Below are positions 17,674 to 25,960 of a stretch of DNA of 64,000 bases, piece by piece. Position 1 is the first letter of the stretch, and every line of letters starts with the position of its first letter. The position numbers and the translations under genes are program-made. The notes beneath the pieces were generated by a model. That model searched no databases and was not told the DNA's origin. It worked only from the letters and a program-made list of their open reading frames with translations. Origin of the DNA: Henriciella sp. (lineage in GTDB: Bacteria; Pseudomonadota; Alphaproteobacteria; Caulobacterales; Hyphomonadaceae). The stretch covers positions 248,001-312,000 of the forward strand of contig JAEPOM010000002.1 in NCBI GenBank assembly GCA_017642885.1, written 5' to 3'.

Positions 17674-18042
17674 ATGAGTCTGCAAATCACTCCGGCCGAA
17701 CTCGAAATCATGAAAGTGCTGTGGAAGCATCCCGGCATAGGTGCGTCGGAAATCGTTGACGCGCTAGACGGCGAGCAGGACTGGAGCCCGCGTACGGTCA
17801 AAACGCTATTGTCGCGCCTGGTTGAGAAAGGCGCGCTGGAGACTGAGGCCGATGGCCGCCGCTATCTCTACCGTCCAACCGTCGCCAAGCGCGATTATCA
17901 GAAAAAAGAAGCCGGACAGCTGATCGACAAGCTGTTCGGAGGTCGCGCAGCACCGCTGGTCGCGCAACTGGCTGATGCTCGCGGGCTCAGCGATGACGAT
18001 ATCGAAGAACTCGAAGCTTTGTTGGGGAGACTAAAGCAATGA
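17674..18042 (+). CDS. BlaI/MecI/CopY-family transcriptional repressor
   Basis: A 122-residue winged-helix protein: ELEIMKVLWKHPGIGASEIV, the recognition region WSPRTVKTLLSRLVEKG and the wing ADGRRYLYRPTV. A C-terminal dimerisation helix region carries the cleavage and dimer zone. Size and order fit BlaI (about 126 residues). It is coupled by an ATGA overlap to an M56 peptidase, the standard partner that cleaves BlaI after signal detection. Two identical operators just upstream point to autorepression. No beta-lactamase gene is adjacent, so the regulon probably differs from classical penicillin resistance. Confidence 0.93.
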   Translation: MSLQITPAELEIMKVLWKHPGIGASEIVDALDGEQDWSPRTVKTLLSRLVEKGALETEADGRRYLYRPTVAKRDYQKKEAGQLIDKLFGGRAAPLVAQLADARGLSDDDIEELEALLGRLKQ

Positions 18043-20315
18043 GCTGGACAGAAATGCACCCACTCGTACAGGAAGCCACTCTGACCACATTCGCCGTTGG
18101 CGTTCTGGTCCTGCTCGTCCTGGTCATTCGAAAGCCGTTTGCGATGCGGTTCGGTGCCAAAGCCGCTTATCTACTCTGGGCGCTGCCTCTGGCGCGCTTC
18201 GTGACGCCGCCGCTGCCAGGAAACTGGTCACTGGCCGGTCTGCTTGGCTTCAATCGCCCAGCACCCGTCGAAGAAACCGCAGCCACGCACGAATTCATCT
18301 GGACCCCGACCAATGAGTTTACGGCCCGTGTCGATGTAGACTCTGAAACGATAGTCGCGGCGGTTGAGCCGCCAATTCTCGCCTTCTCGGATGCCGCAGC
18401 ACCATCTGCAGCTGCATCTGGAACAAGCTTGCTAGAGGCCATCCTGGTCCAGGCGCCCCTGATCCTGACGTGCGTCTGGTTTACCGGGATGGTTCTCTGG
18501 CTTGGTCGTTCGCTATATCAGCAACGTCAGTTCCTTGCTCTGATCCAAGCCGATTCCGAACCAGCTGAAGCCGCCACAACGGCCGAAACGGCGCGGATCG
18601 CGAAGCAACTTGGAATGAAGCGTGTGCCGGATGTCCGTGCGAGCCTCCTTTGCAGTGGTCCGTTGGTCACAGGCCTCACCAAGCCAGTCATTCTTCTGCC
18701 TATGTGGTTTGAGGAAGACTATGACGCGGCTGAACGCCGGGACGCGCTGGTGCACGAACTCATGCACCTCAAGCGCCGTGACCTATGGGCCTTCCAGGCC
18801 GCGCGCATCATCGCAGCAACGCAGTGGTTCAATCCCCTTGCCCATGTTGCCTTAAAAGCTTTTCGCACAGATCAGGAAGCAGCCTGTGACGCCGACGTGA
18901 TCTCCCGTGCGAAACTGTCTCCTGCTGCCTATGGCAGGACCCTGGTCAAGGCTGCACGCCTTGCCCGTCCTTCAGATCGTCGCATCGCAGCGGCGAGCCT
19001 GACCCTCGCTCATCCCATAAAAGAAAGACTAATAATGATGACGCATCCCACTCCCACTTTGCGCAGCCGGCTCATGGGGGGCACGCTCGCTGTGGCTCTC
19101 GGAGCCGGTGCGATTTTTGCCACGGCGTCGTGCACGTCCTCTGTTGCTCAAGAACTCGATGGTGCTCCGCAAGAAGAGCAACTCGCTGATAACAAAAATC
19201 GCAAAGTAATTGTTCTGGATGATCTAACGGATATGAACTTCGCGTTCACCGTGGATGGGGAAACCTTCTCCTTCGATATGGCCGACATGCCGCCTATGCC
19301 TCCAATGCCTGAGATGCCCGCAATGCCAGGGTTTGACGGAATGATCTTTGAGCAGGACGGAAACAGCTTCCATTTCGAATTCGACACCGAGAAACTCGCA
19401 GAGTTGGAAGCCATGGAAGACTCGCCGGCGTTCGCCGAGTGGGAAGCCAAGATGGAAGCCTGGGGCGAGGAAATGGAAGACTGGGGAGACGTCGTTGAAG
19501 AGCGCGCCGAAGCCTGGACCGAAGAGATGGAGCCTCACATTGAACGCTGGGCAGAGCTCCACGCAGAGAATCTCGAGAACCATATTGAACTGATGGTTGA
19601 ACGCTCTGAATTCAAAGCAGAGCATGCAGAACGCCTGGCAGAACGCGCCCAAGCTCAAGTCGAGCGGGAAGCCGCCCGCGCCGAACGCCGCAATGTCTGG
19701 ATCATGCGCGCCAACGGCGATGACGAGGAATATGAAGGCGTCACGTCTCCTGAGACCCGCGATTTCGGGACCAGCAATTTCAGCAAGGTCGATGTCGGCA
19801 GTGGGATCTCCGTGGTCTACACACAAGACCCCAACGCTTCCGTCACCGCTAAGCTCGAGCGTGGCAGCTGGGAACAAGTTGAAATCAAGGTCGATAACGA
19901 CACCCTCGTTGCCAAGAAAAAGCCAGGCGTCAGCTGGGGCCGTCGCGGCCCGCGCCTGACCGTCTATGCAGCTTCGCCGAACCTTTCTTCCATAGACACT
20001 GGCTCTGGGTCTTCCTTCAAAGGCAGCATCGTCGCCGGTGACCTGGAAGTGGATGCTTCAAGCGGTTCATCCGTCAGCATTGAAGGGGCCTGCCAGACGC
20101 TAGATCTCGACGCATCATCCGGGTCCAGCGTGTCCTTGCAGAAGCTGGAATGCACCAGCGCAGATGTCGATGCTTCCAGCGGCTCATCGATCCGTATCTA
20201 CGCGTCGGCCAGCGTCGACGTCGATGCCTCCAGCGGCTCGTCGATCACAGTCAGCGGCAATCCGTCGGATGTCACCAAGGATACATCCAGCGGCGCTTCT
20301 GTCCGGATCCAATAG
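18039..20315 (+). CDS. M56 (BlaR1-type) membrane metallopeptidase fused to DUF2807 domain
   Basis: A 758-residue protein. The N-terminal half has membrane helices and the zinc site HELMH (residues 239-243) followed by RRDLWAFQ, as in BlaR1/MecR1. A fourth helix follows at about 345-365 (MGGTLAVALGAGAIFA). The penicillin-binding sensor of BlaR1 is absent. In its place come a Met/Pro run (PPMPPMPEMP), a long acidic, Glu/Ala-rich coil (about 440-560), and a DUF2807-type beta-helix domain with repeats of DASSGSS spaced about 20 residues apart. By position it should cleave the adjacent repressor. The ligand sensed outside the membrane is unknown and may relate to envelope stress. The nearby DUF2807 domain is usually found in secreted adhesin-like proteins. 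Confidence 0.88.
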   Translation: MSWTEMHPLVQEATLTTFAVGVLVLLVLVIRKPFAMRFGAKAAYLLWALPLARFVTPPLPGNWSLAGLLGFNRPAPVEETAATHEFIWTPTNEFTARVDVDSETIVAAVEPPILAFSDAAAPSAAASGTSLLEAILVQAPLILTCVWFTGMVLWLGRSLYQQRQFLALIQADSEPAEAATTAETARIAKQLGMKRVPDVRASLLCSGPLVTGLTKPVILLPMWFEEDYDAAERRDALVHELMHLKRRDLWAFQAARIIAATQWFNPLAHVALKAFRTDQEAACDADVISRAKLSPAAYGRTLVKAARLARPSDRRIAAASLTLAHPIKERLIMMTHPTPTLRSRLMGGTLAVALGAGAIFATASCTSSVAQELDGAPQEEQLADNKNRKVIVLDDLTDMNFAFTVDGETFSFDMADMPPMPPMPEMPAMPGFDGMIFEQDGNSFHFEFDTEKLAELEAMEDSPAFAEWEAKMEAWGEEMEDWGDVVEERAEAWTEEMEPHIERWAELHAENLENHIELMVERSEFKAEHAERLAERAQAQVEREAARAERRNVWIMRANGDDEEYEGVTSPETRDFGTSNFSKVDVGSGISVVYTQDPNASVTAKLERGSWEQVEIKVDNDTLVAKKKPGVSWGRRGPRLTVYAASPNLSSIDTGSGSSFKGSIVAGDLEVDASSGSSVSIEGACQTLDLDASSGSSVSLQKLECTSADVDASSGSSIRIYASASVDVDASSGSSITVSGNPSDVTKDTSSGASVRIQ
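20050..20310 (+). repeat. Coding repeat: DASSGSS units in the M56 protein tail
   Basis: Five imperfect units encoding (D/T)xSSG(S/A)S recur about every 60 bases. The nucleotide copies differ at third positions, so this is an old protein-level repeat forming one beta-helical rung per unit rather than a recent DNA duplication. Confidence 0.8.
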
Positions 20316-20360
20316 GTCCCCAATCTCCCTGGAACCCAACGCACAGGTTCCCCTTGAGAG

Positions 20361-20389
20361 AAACCCCCGCTTCTGGCGGGGGTTTTTTT
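20361..20389 (+). terminator. Rho-independent terminator after blaI-M56 operon
   Basis: Stem CCCCCGC/GCGGGGG with a 5-base loop, preceded by AAA and followed by seven T residues. It lies 45 bases after the stop of the M56 gene. Confidence 0.93.
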
Positions 20390-20487
20390 GTTGCCTTGCC
20401 GAAATCCAGACATCACAAGGATTGCCCTTGCCCCTATCCACTTTTGGTCAGTAGTCTCCTTAACGAAAAGAGGGAGGAGGCGTCGAT

Positions 20488-22170
20488 ATGACAGACCATG
20501 AGCATGACGTGCTCGTGATCGGGTCGGGGGCTGGCGGCAGTATGGCCGCCTATGTGCTCACTCAGGCCGGGGTCAAGGTGCACATGCTGGAAGCGGGACG
20601 CAATTACGACCCGGTTGAGGAAACCCCGATATTCTCCGAGAACCGCGACGCCCCACTGCTCGGCACTGCAACACCAGACAAGGATTTCGGGTTCTACAAC
20701 GCGACCATTGATGGCGGTTGGGACATTGACGGTGAGCCCTATTCTTCAGCTGAAGGATCAGAGTTTAAATGGTGGCGAACCCGGATGCTTGGGGGTCGCA
20801 CCAATCACTGGGCCCGCAACTCGTTCCGCATGGGCGAATATGACTTCAAACCGAAATCGCGGGATGGTCTTGGGTTTGACTGGCCCATCAGCTACGAAGA
20901 GCTCGCACCGTGGTATGATCGGACTGAAAAGCTGATCGGCGTCTATGGGGTCAATTCTGGCCTGTCCAATCACCCCGATAGCGGCACAGGGGTCTTGCAA
21001 CCCCCACCAAAGGCGCGCGTACCAGAGCTATTCGCAGCTGCCGCAGCCGCCGATATCGGAATTCCTTGCGTGCCAGCCCGCCGCGCTGTCCTGACACGAG
21101 ATCCAGGCGACGGCCGCTCGCCATGTTTCTGGGCCACGGATTGTGGCCGAGGGTGCAATATTGGCGCGGCCTTCCAGACAACGACATCCCTTTTACCATG
21201 GGCGCGCGAGACCGGCAGACTGTCCATCACGACCGACGCCATGGTCTATGAAATCACCACCGGAGAGGACGGACAGGCCAATGGCGCGCGCTACATAGAC
21301 AAAACGACTGGCGAGCACCGTTTCATCGGAGCCCGCGCGGTGGTTCTGGCCGCCAGCGCGGCTGAGAGCGCGCGAATCCTGCTGAACTCGAACGCCAAAG
21401 ATACGGGCGGTCTCGCCAACTCATCTGGGCAGATTGGGCGCAACCTGATGGACACGGTCGGATCCGGCATAACCGGTCAGATCCCGGGTCTGGAAGATCG
21501 CCCGCGCTACAATGAAGACGGGGCGATGGGCATGCACGTCTACATCCCTTTCTGGCTTTATGAGGAACAGGCCGCTGGGCAACTCGACTTCCCCAGAGGG
21601 TATCATTTGGAAATCTATTCCCAATTCAGCGCGCCGGGTGTCGGCTGGGGCGCAGGACTTGATGGCTATGGGCGCGGCGCGCTGGAATCCGCGCGGCGAT
21701 ACTATGGCAGCTTCATCCACTTCGCCCAGCGTGGCGAGATGATCCCGAATGAGAATTGCTTCGCCGAAATCGACGCCGAGCAAAAAGACAAGTTCGGGAT
21801 CCCTGTCCTCAAGTTTCACTACAAGCATTCTGAGCACGAGTATGGCCAGGTCGCCCACGCGCAGCAGGCTTCAATCGAACTGATTGAGCGAATGGGCGGC
21901 CGTGTCGTCAGCGACGTGAAAGCTCCAGCGGACGCGATTGCTGCCGGAGGCGAGATCATTCACGAGATCGGCACAGCGCGCATGGGCGCCAGCGCCGCGG
22001 ACTCAGTGACCAATAGTTACGGGCAGACATGGGATGTACCAAACCTGTTCATTCTCGACGGCGCAATCTTCGCCTCCAAAGCTCACAAGAACCCGACCTT
22101 GTCGATCCTTACGCTAGCCATGCGCGGCGCCGATCACCTGGTAAATGAGATGAAGCGGGGCGCGCTATGA
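20488..22170 (+). CDS. GMC-family FAD oxidoreductase (glucoside 3-dehydrogenase-like large subunit)
   Basis: A 560-residue flavoprotein with the ADP-binding loop (VIGSGAGGSMAAYVL), GGRTNHWARNSFRM, and the C-terminal active-site region EIGTARMG plus AHKNPTLSILTLAMR with the His/Asn pair of GMC oxidases. It lacks a signal peptide, so it probably travels with the Tat-like small subunit encoded next (ATGA overlap). This pairing is seen in gluconate 2-dehydrogenases and in FAD-dependent glucoside 3-dehydrogenases. The DUF1080 gene at the end of the operon argues for the latter: oxidation of C3 of a sugar unit. A GGAGG ribosome binding site precedes the ATG. Confidence 0.85.
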   Translation: MTDHEHDVLVIGSGAGGSMAAYVLTQAGVKVHMLEAGRNYDPVEETPIFSENRDAPLLGTATPDKDFGFYNATIDGGWDIDGEPYSSAEGSEFKWWRTRMLGGRTNHWARNSFRMGEYDFKPKSRDGLGFDWPISYEELAPWYDRTEKLIGVYGVNSGLSNHPDSGTGVLQPPPKARVPELFAAAAAADIGIPCVPARRAVLTRDPGDGRSPCFWATDCGRGCNIGAAFQTTTSLLPWARETGRLSITTDAMVYEITTGEDGQANGARYIDKTTGEHRFIGARAVVLAASAAESARILLNSNAKDTGGLANSSGQIGRNLMDTVGSGITGQIPGLEDRPRYNEDGAMGMHVYIPFWLYEEQAAGQLDFPRGYHLEIYSQFSAPGVGWGAGLDGYGRGALESARRYYGSFIHFAQRGEMIPNENCFAEIDAEQKDKFGIPVLKFHYKHSEHEYGQVAHAQQASIELIERMGGRVVSDVKAPADAIAAGGEIIHEIGTARMGASAADSVTNSYGQTWDVPNLFILDGAIFASKAHKNPTLSILTLAMRGADHLVNEMKRGAL

Positions 22171-22871
22171 GCAGGCTTAGACTTCCCGAAACCGATCGCC
22201 GAACGACTCTGAAATGGCTGCTCGCCGGACTTGGGGCAACCCCTGCGCTCGCGGCATGTTCGCCGTCACAGACATCGACGGGTCCTGACTTGTTGCTCGG
22301 CGTTCCGAACCCGGTCTCCGGTAGGCCCTATGGGGCCGACCCGGATTTGATGAATCCTGTCACCCCCTGGGATCTGACCATGACGCCAGCCCAAAAGGAT
22401 CTGGTCTCTGCTTTGGTGGATCTGGTTGTGCCGCCAATGGACAACGCTCCATCCGGCAGTGCTCTGGGTTTACAGAATTTCGTCGATGAATGGGTGTCCT
22501 CCCCTTATGAACAGACGCAAGCGGATCGCGAAAACCTCTTCGCTATGTTCGAATGGCTCGAACGAGACGTTCGCAGCGCCGGAGGGGCCTCCTTCGCGAG
22601 CGCACCTGAAACACAACAGACCGGCGCACTTGATCAGATCGCGTGGTCTGATCGTGTCGCTGATGGCCTGGAGCCTCACGCCGCGGCTTTTGATCGGTTC
22701 CGCAATCTCGTCGTCTCGGCCTATTTCGCATCCGAGCCGGGGAGCGCCTGGCTGGGCTATATCGGAAATCAGCCCTCAATGGGGGACTATGCAGGTCCCA
22801 CAGCAGAAGCCCTCGAACACTTGCAATCCGCCCTGAATGAGCTGGGGCTCGACATGCCGGAAGGACTTTAA
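22167..22871 (+). CDS. Gluconate 2-dehydrogenase subunit 3-family small subunit
   Basis: A 234-residue protein with a Tat-like leader (TDRRTTLKWLLAGLGATPAL) ending at a lipobox-like AAC. It has the conserved segments NPVTPWDLTMTPAQKD and LVVPPMDNAPSGSALGLQNFVDEW of the gluconate_2-dh3 family. This hitch-hiker subunit escorts the cofactor-loaded GMC subunit through the Tat pathway. The start codon overlaps the end of the large-subunit gene. No cytochrome c subunit is encoded nearby, so the electron acceptor must be a separately encoded cytochrome or quinone. Confidence 0.85.
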   Translation: MSRLRLPETDRRTTLKWLLAGLGATPALAACSPSQTSTGPDLLLGVPNPVSGRPYGADPDLMNPVTPWDLTMTPAQKDLVSALVDLVVPPMDNAPSGSALGLQNFVDEWVSSPYEQTQADRENLFAMFEWLERDVRSAGGASFASAPETQQTGALDQIAWSDRVADGLEPHAAAFDRFRNLVVSAYFASEPGSAWLGYIGNQPSMGDYAGPTAEALEHLQSALNELGLDMPEGL

Positions 22872-22875
22872 TCGG

Positions 22876-23589
22876 ATGAATAACACAGCGACGCCTCTAC
22901 GCCTGATCGGAGCGTGCACCGCCCTTCTGGTCGCCAGTGCCTGCACAATGAATGCGCCGATAGCGAACGCGCAGGACAAGCTGACACTGTTCGATGGCAA
23001 CACTCTGGATGGCTGGACGGTAACAGCGGAGAACCCCGATAGCTTCCGTGTCGAAGATGGCGCGATTATCGCTGAAGGACCACGGGCACATTTATTCTAC
23101 GATGGCGAGCACGGCACGGAGTTCACGGACTTCGAACTGTCTTTGAAAGTCATGACCCAGCCCGGCGCTAATTCCGGAGTTTACTTTCACACAAGCTATC
23201 AGGCCGAAGGATGGCCGAGCATAGGCCTCGAAGCGCAGGTGAATGCGACGCAATACGACTTTCGCAAGACAGGCAGCCTGTATGCGATTGCCGATGTTCG
23301 GGTCTATGCGACTGATAGTGAGGTGCCCGCGCTTGGCTTCGATTCAAATGCTTATATCACACGTGATGCTGCGCCCCATGCAGACCAAGAGTGGTTTGAC
23401 TACGTGATCCGGGTTGAAGATGGAACGGTCACGACGCGGGTGAATGGCGAGCTTTTGGTACAGTGGAAACAACCAGACGATTGGGCCAATCCTGACATTC
23501 GCCTCTCTTCAGGAACGTTTGCCTTACAGGCCCACGACCCCGATAGCCGAGTGCACTATAAGGATATTGTGGTGCAGAAACTGGACTGA
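22876..23589 (+). CDS. DUF1080 3-keto-glycoside hydrolase-like lipoprotein
   Basis: A 237-residue secreted protein with a signal and lipobox-like ASAC. The DUF1080 (3-keto-disaccharide hydrolase) domain begins at LTLFDGNTLDGWTVTAENPD and includes GANSGVYFHTSYQ and the VYKD-like ending VHYKDIVVQKLD. The domain is a concanavalin-like jelly roll. It follows the GMC small subunit by four bases, and an in-frame start inside the previous gene (22837) is less likely. With the dehydrogenase it forms a short periplasmic route: oxidise a glycoside at C3, then split the activated bond by elimination or hydrolysis. Confidence 0.85.
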   Translation: MNNTATPLRLIGACTALLVASACTMNAPIANAQDKLTLFDGNTLDGWTVTAENPDSFRVEDGAIIAEGPRAHLFYDGEHGTEFTDFELSLKVMTQPGANSGVYFHTSYQAEGWPSIGLEAQVNATQYDFRKTGSLYAIADVRVYATDSEVPALGFDSNAYITRDAAPHADQEWFDYVIRVEDGTVTTRVNGELLVQWKQPDDWANPDIRLSSGTFALQAHDPDSRVHYKDIVVQKLD

Positions 23590-23697
23590 TCGGTTCGGCC
23601 ATACACATTCTGCATAATTGAATTCAGGGGCCGCGCCCTACCCGGACGGTCCCGACGCCGCCATCTTGCCTGCAACGCAACACTTATGGAGGCAATC

Positions 23698-24393
23698 ATG
23701 ATTGAGATCAGACGCTTTTCCGACCTAGGAACATTTGAGAATGACTGGCTAAACGCCCACTACCACTTCTCGTTCTCGCACTATTACGACCCAGCCCGAA
23801 TGGGCCATGGCAAGCTACGTGTGTGGAATGATGATACGATCCGGCCAGACACAGGCTTTCCACCGCACGGCCACCGCGACATGGAAATCATTACCTATGT
23901 CCGTACCGGCGCAATCACGCACCAGGATTCCATGGGAAATAAGGGCCGAACGGAAGCTGGCGACGTTCAGGTGATGAGCGCCGGGAATGGGGTTCAGCAT
24001 TCGGAATGGAACGCAGAGAGCGAAGACACAACTTTGTTCCAACTCTGGATCGAACCTTCGAGCAATGGCGGCGAGCCGGACTGGGGCGCGAAACAGTTTC
24101 CCAAAGCCGACCGCTCTGGAGAATGGGCTGTTCTGGCAAGCGGCGGCGGTGAAACCGGCGCCTTGCCGATCCGCCAGGATGCCGCGGTGCTTGGGGCAAC
24201 CCTGAAAGCCGGTGAAACGCTGGACTATCAGGTCAACGAAGGTCGTTATGGCTATCTGGTCCTCGCCGCAGGTTCAGTTGAGCTCAACGGCGAGGTCCTG
24301 AATTCGCGTGACGCCGCTGCGATTACCGGTGCTGCGAGCCTCAAATTGACCGGGGTCGAAGACGCCGAAATCGTGTTTGTGGACACGATTTAA
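23698..24393 (+). CDS. Pirin-family cupin protein
   Basis: A 231-residue bicupin. The metal-binding N-terminal cupin shows FPPHGHRDMEIITYVRTG and later GNGVQHSEWNAE, giving the usual three His and one Glu ligands. The length matches YhhW/pirin (about 231). Bacterial pirins can act as quercetin 2,3-dioxygenase in vitro or bind metabolic enzymes; the physiological role here is open. Two ATGs lie at 23686 and 23698. The second is preceded by GGAGG at a good distance, so it is preferred. Confidence 0.92.
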   Translation: MIEIRRFSDLGTFENDWLNAHYHFSFSHYYDPARMGHGKLRVWNDDTIRPDTGFPPHGHRDMEIITYVRTGAITHQDSMGNKGRTEAGDVQVMSAGNGVQHSEWNAESEDTTLFQLWIEPSSNGGEPDWGAKQFPKADRSGEWAVLASGGGETGALPIRQDAAVLGATLKAGETLDYQVNEGRYGYLVLAAGSVELNGEVLNSRDAAAITGAASLKLTGVEDAEIVFVDTI

Positions 24394-24417
24394 CCCACGC
24401 TCTCACGCAAGTGATTG

Positions 24418-24455
24418 GAACAGGATGGAATTTTGCCCTATATTCTATCCTGTTC
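24418..24455. promoter_or_regulatory. Long inverted repeat upstream of a small secreted protein
   Basis: Two 14-base arms (GAACAGGATGGAAT and ATTCTATCCTGTTC) are complementary except for one G-T position and enclose 10 bases. The element lies 25 bases after the pirin stop and 22 bases before the next start codon. There is no T-run, so an operator or structured leader is likelier than a terminator. Confidence 0.6.
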
Positions 24456-24477
24456 TACTCAGGAAAGGACTAAGCCC

Positions 24478-24954
24478 ATGAAGACCATCTTTGCCGCCAT
24501 AGGCGCTCTGGCGATCCTCCCAACAGCTGTCGCAACCGAAGTCGCCGTGACATATAGCGATGATTTCGCCGAAGAACTCAGCGAGAATTTTGGTGAACGC
24601 GAAGGCGAAACGCTGACTGAGGAGATCATTGAAGATCTTGACCGGGCCTTCGACAAAGCCGGTGTCGCGCCCGCGCGCGTGGACGTTATGATCGTCAATG
24701 CAAAACCGAACCGCCCCACGTTTCAACAAATGAGTGACAGACCAGGACTGGACCCTATCCGCTCCATTTCTCTCGGCGGAATGAAGCTAGAGGGAACAGC
24801 TTATGACGCAGACGGAAACATTCTGGCCACACAGGAATATGGCTGGTTCGAAAACAGCATCCAAGACGTCATCGGATCGGGAACATGGACAGATGCAAAC
24901 CGTGCATCGCGGCGCTTCGCCAAGAAGTTTGCCGCGCAGCTGAGCGACAGCTAA
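24478..24954 (+). CDS. Small secreted protein, unknown
   Basis: A 158-residue protein with a short signal peptide (MKTIFAAIGALAILPTAVAT). The acidic mature part includes FDKAGVAPARVDVMIVNAKPNRPTF-like strands and an ISLGGMKLEGTAYDADGNIL segment that reads like a small alpha/beta periplasmic domain. I know no named family with certainty; similar periplasmic proteins occur as uncharacterised genes in marine alphaproteobacteria. The ATG at 24478 has the ribosome binding site AGGAAAGGA. A strong inverted repeat lies directly upstream. Its TAA overlaps the stop of the convergent nitrilase gene. Confidence 0.7.
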   Translation: MKTIFAAIGALAILPTAVATEVAVTYSDDFAEELSENFGEREGETLTEEIIEDLDRAFDKAGVAPARVDVMIVNAKPNRPTFQQMSDRPGLDPIRSISLGGMKLEGTAYDADGNILATQEYGWFENSIQDVIGSGTWTDANRASRRFAKKFAAQLSDS

Positions 24955-25889
24955 CCCCGGTCTCCCGGATAGATTTCGCGGCCATCGACCTCGAGCCTGA
25001 AAAGGTCGGGCCGCGAATAATGCCCGGCGGGGTCACTCGCCACCTTGCAGGCCCTGGCAAGCGCCAGATCGGCATCTGCCACCAGAATCCCCTCTTCGTC
25101 TGACAGCAAACCGGCCACGACTTCGCCGCGTGGATCGATGATTGCTGCGCCGCCATTGTGGTCAAATTCATAGAGCGATTTAAAGCGCTCAGGCACGTGT
25201 TCCTGCATGCGGATCCCTGCAGAGCAGATCACCCAGGCTGCGGCCTGGCTTGCGAAGGCCCGGCTGAGCAGCAATTGCCGCGCCCAGACCGGCTGGCTCG
25301 GCGCCTCTTCCGGCTCTCGCCCTGGCCAGGCGGCGACGTGCACATCGACGCCCTGCGCCATCAGCGCATAAGCTGGCAGGACGGCATTATGTTCCCAGCA
25401 ATTCAGGCTCGACAGCCGGCCCCAGTCGCGCTGCACCGGCACCAGACCCTTGGCGTCGCCGTCGCCCCAGATCGAGCGCTCATGATGTGTCGGTTTGATC
25501 TTGCGATGCCGGTTCAAAAGGCTGCCATCTTTGCCGATGGTCACCATGGTGCAGTAAAGCGTCGCCTCGGTTTGCGGGTCGAGCTCATTGACGCCAATGA
25601 CGATATCGGCCCCGGCGCGCTTCGCTGCTTTGCCGAGCGCCTTCACTTCCGGACCATCGAGGCGCACACCATTCTTCAGAAGCTCGCCAGCAGCTTGCCA
25701 CCAGACATCCGACAAGGGGCTGTCGATGAAGAAAGGATAGCCCGGCAGCCAAGCTTCTCCGAATGCGATCACGTCGGGTTTGTCTTTTGCCGCCTTGTCG
25801 ATCCAATCGAGCGCAATCTCGAGACTGGCTTGTTTATCAAACAGGGCGGGCGCAGCCTGCACGGCACACAATCGAACGATATCAGTCAT
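24951..25889 (-). CDS. Nitrilase-family carbon-nitrogen hydrolase
   Basis: A 312-residue enzyme with the Glu-Lys-Cys triad in its expected places: Glu in VIAFGEAWLPGYP, Lys in NRHRKIKPTHHE and Cys in SLNCWEHNAVLP. The CWEH sequence is that of true nitrilases (branch 1) rather than amidases, which have other residues here. It would convert a nitrile to carboxylate plus ammonia in the cytosol. The substrate cannot be read from sequence. The stop codon is shared in part with the convergent small secreted protein gene (CTAA). A 71-base gap separates its start from the phosphatase gene upstream on the same strand. Confidence 0.9.
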   Translation of the reverse strand: MTDIVRLCAVQAAPALFDKQASLEIALDWIDKAAKDKPDVIAFGEAWLPGYPFFIDSPLSDVWWQAAGELLKNGVRLDGPEVKALGKAAKRAGADIVIGVNELDPQTEATLYCTMVTIGKDGSLLNRHRKIKPTHHERSIWGDGDAKGLVPVQRDWGRLSSLNCWEHNAVLPAYALMAQGVDVHVAAWPGREPEEAPSQPVWARQLLLSRAFASQAAAWVICSAGIRMQEHVPERFKSLYEFDHNGGAAIIDPRGEVVAGLLSDEEGILVADADLALARACKVASDPAGHYSRPDLFRLEVDGREIYPGDRG

Positions 25890-25960
25890 GCTTCCCGATA
25901 CGCACGATCAGACACGCCAATCAAGTCGATCACGAAAAGTTTGGGTCAGTGTTGCCTGTC

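Noticed and set aside
20050..20310. Tandem DNA repeat or CRISPR-like array
   Set aside because: The periodic units are in frame, diverged at third positions and explained by protein repeats; no identical repeats with unique spacers are seen.
19035..20315. Possible separate lipoprotein starting at an internal ATG in the M56 gene
   Set aside because: The hydrophobic stretch with a Cys there matches the fourth membrane helix expected in M56 proteins and no good ribosome binding site precedes it. It is kept as a refutation test only.
18039..20315. Classical beta-lactam sensor BlaR1
   Set aside because: The C-terminal penicillin-binding domain is absent and no beta-lactamase is adjacent.
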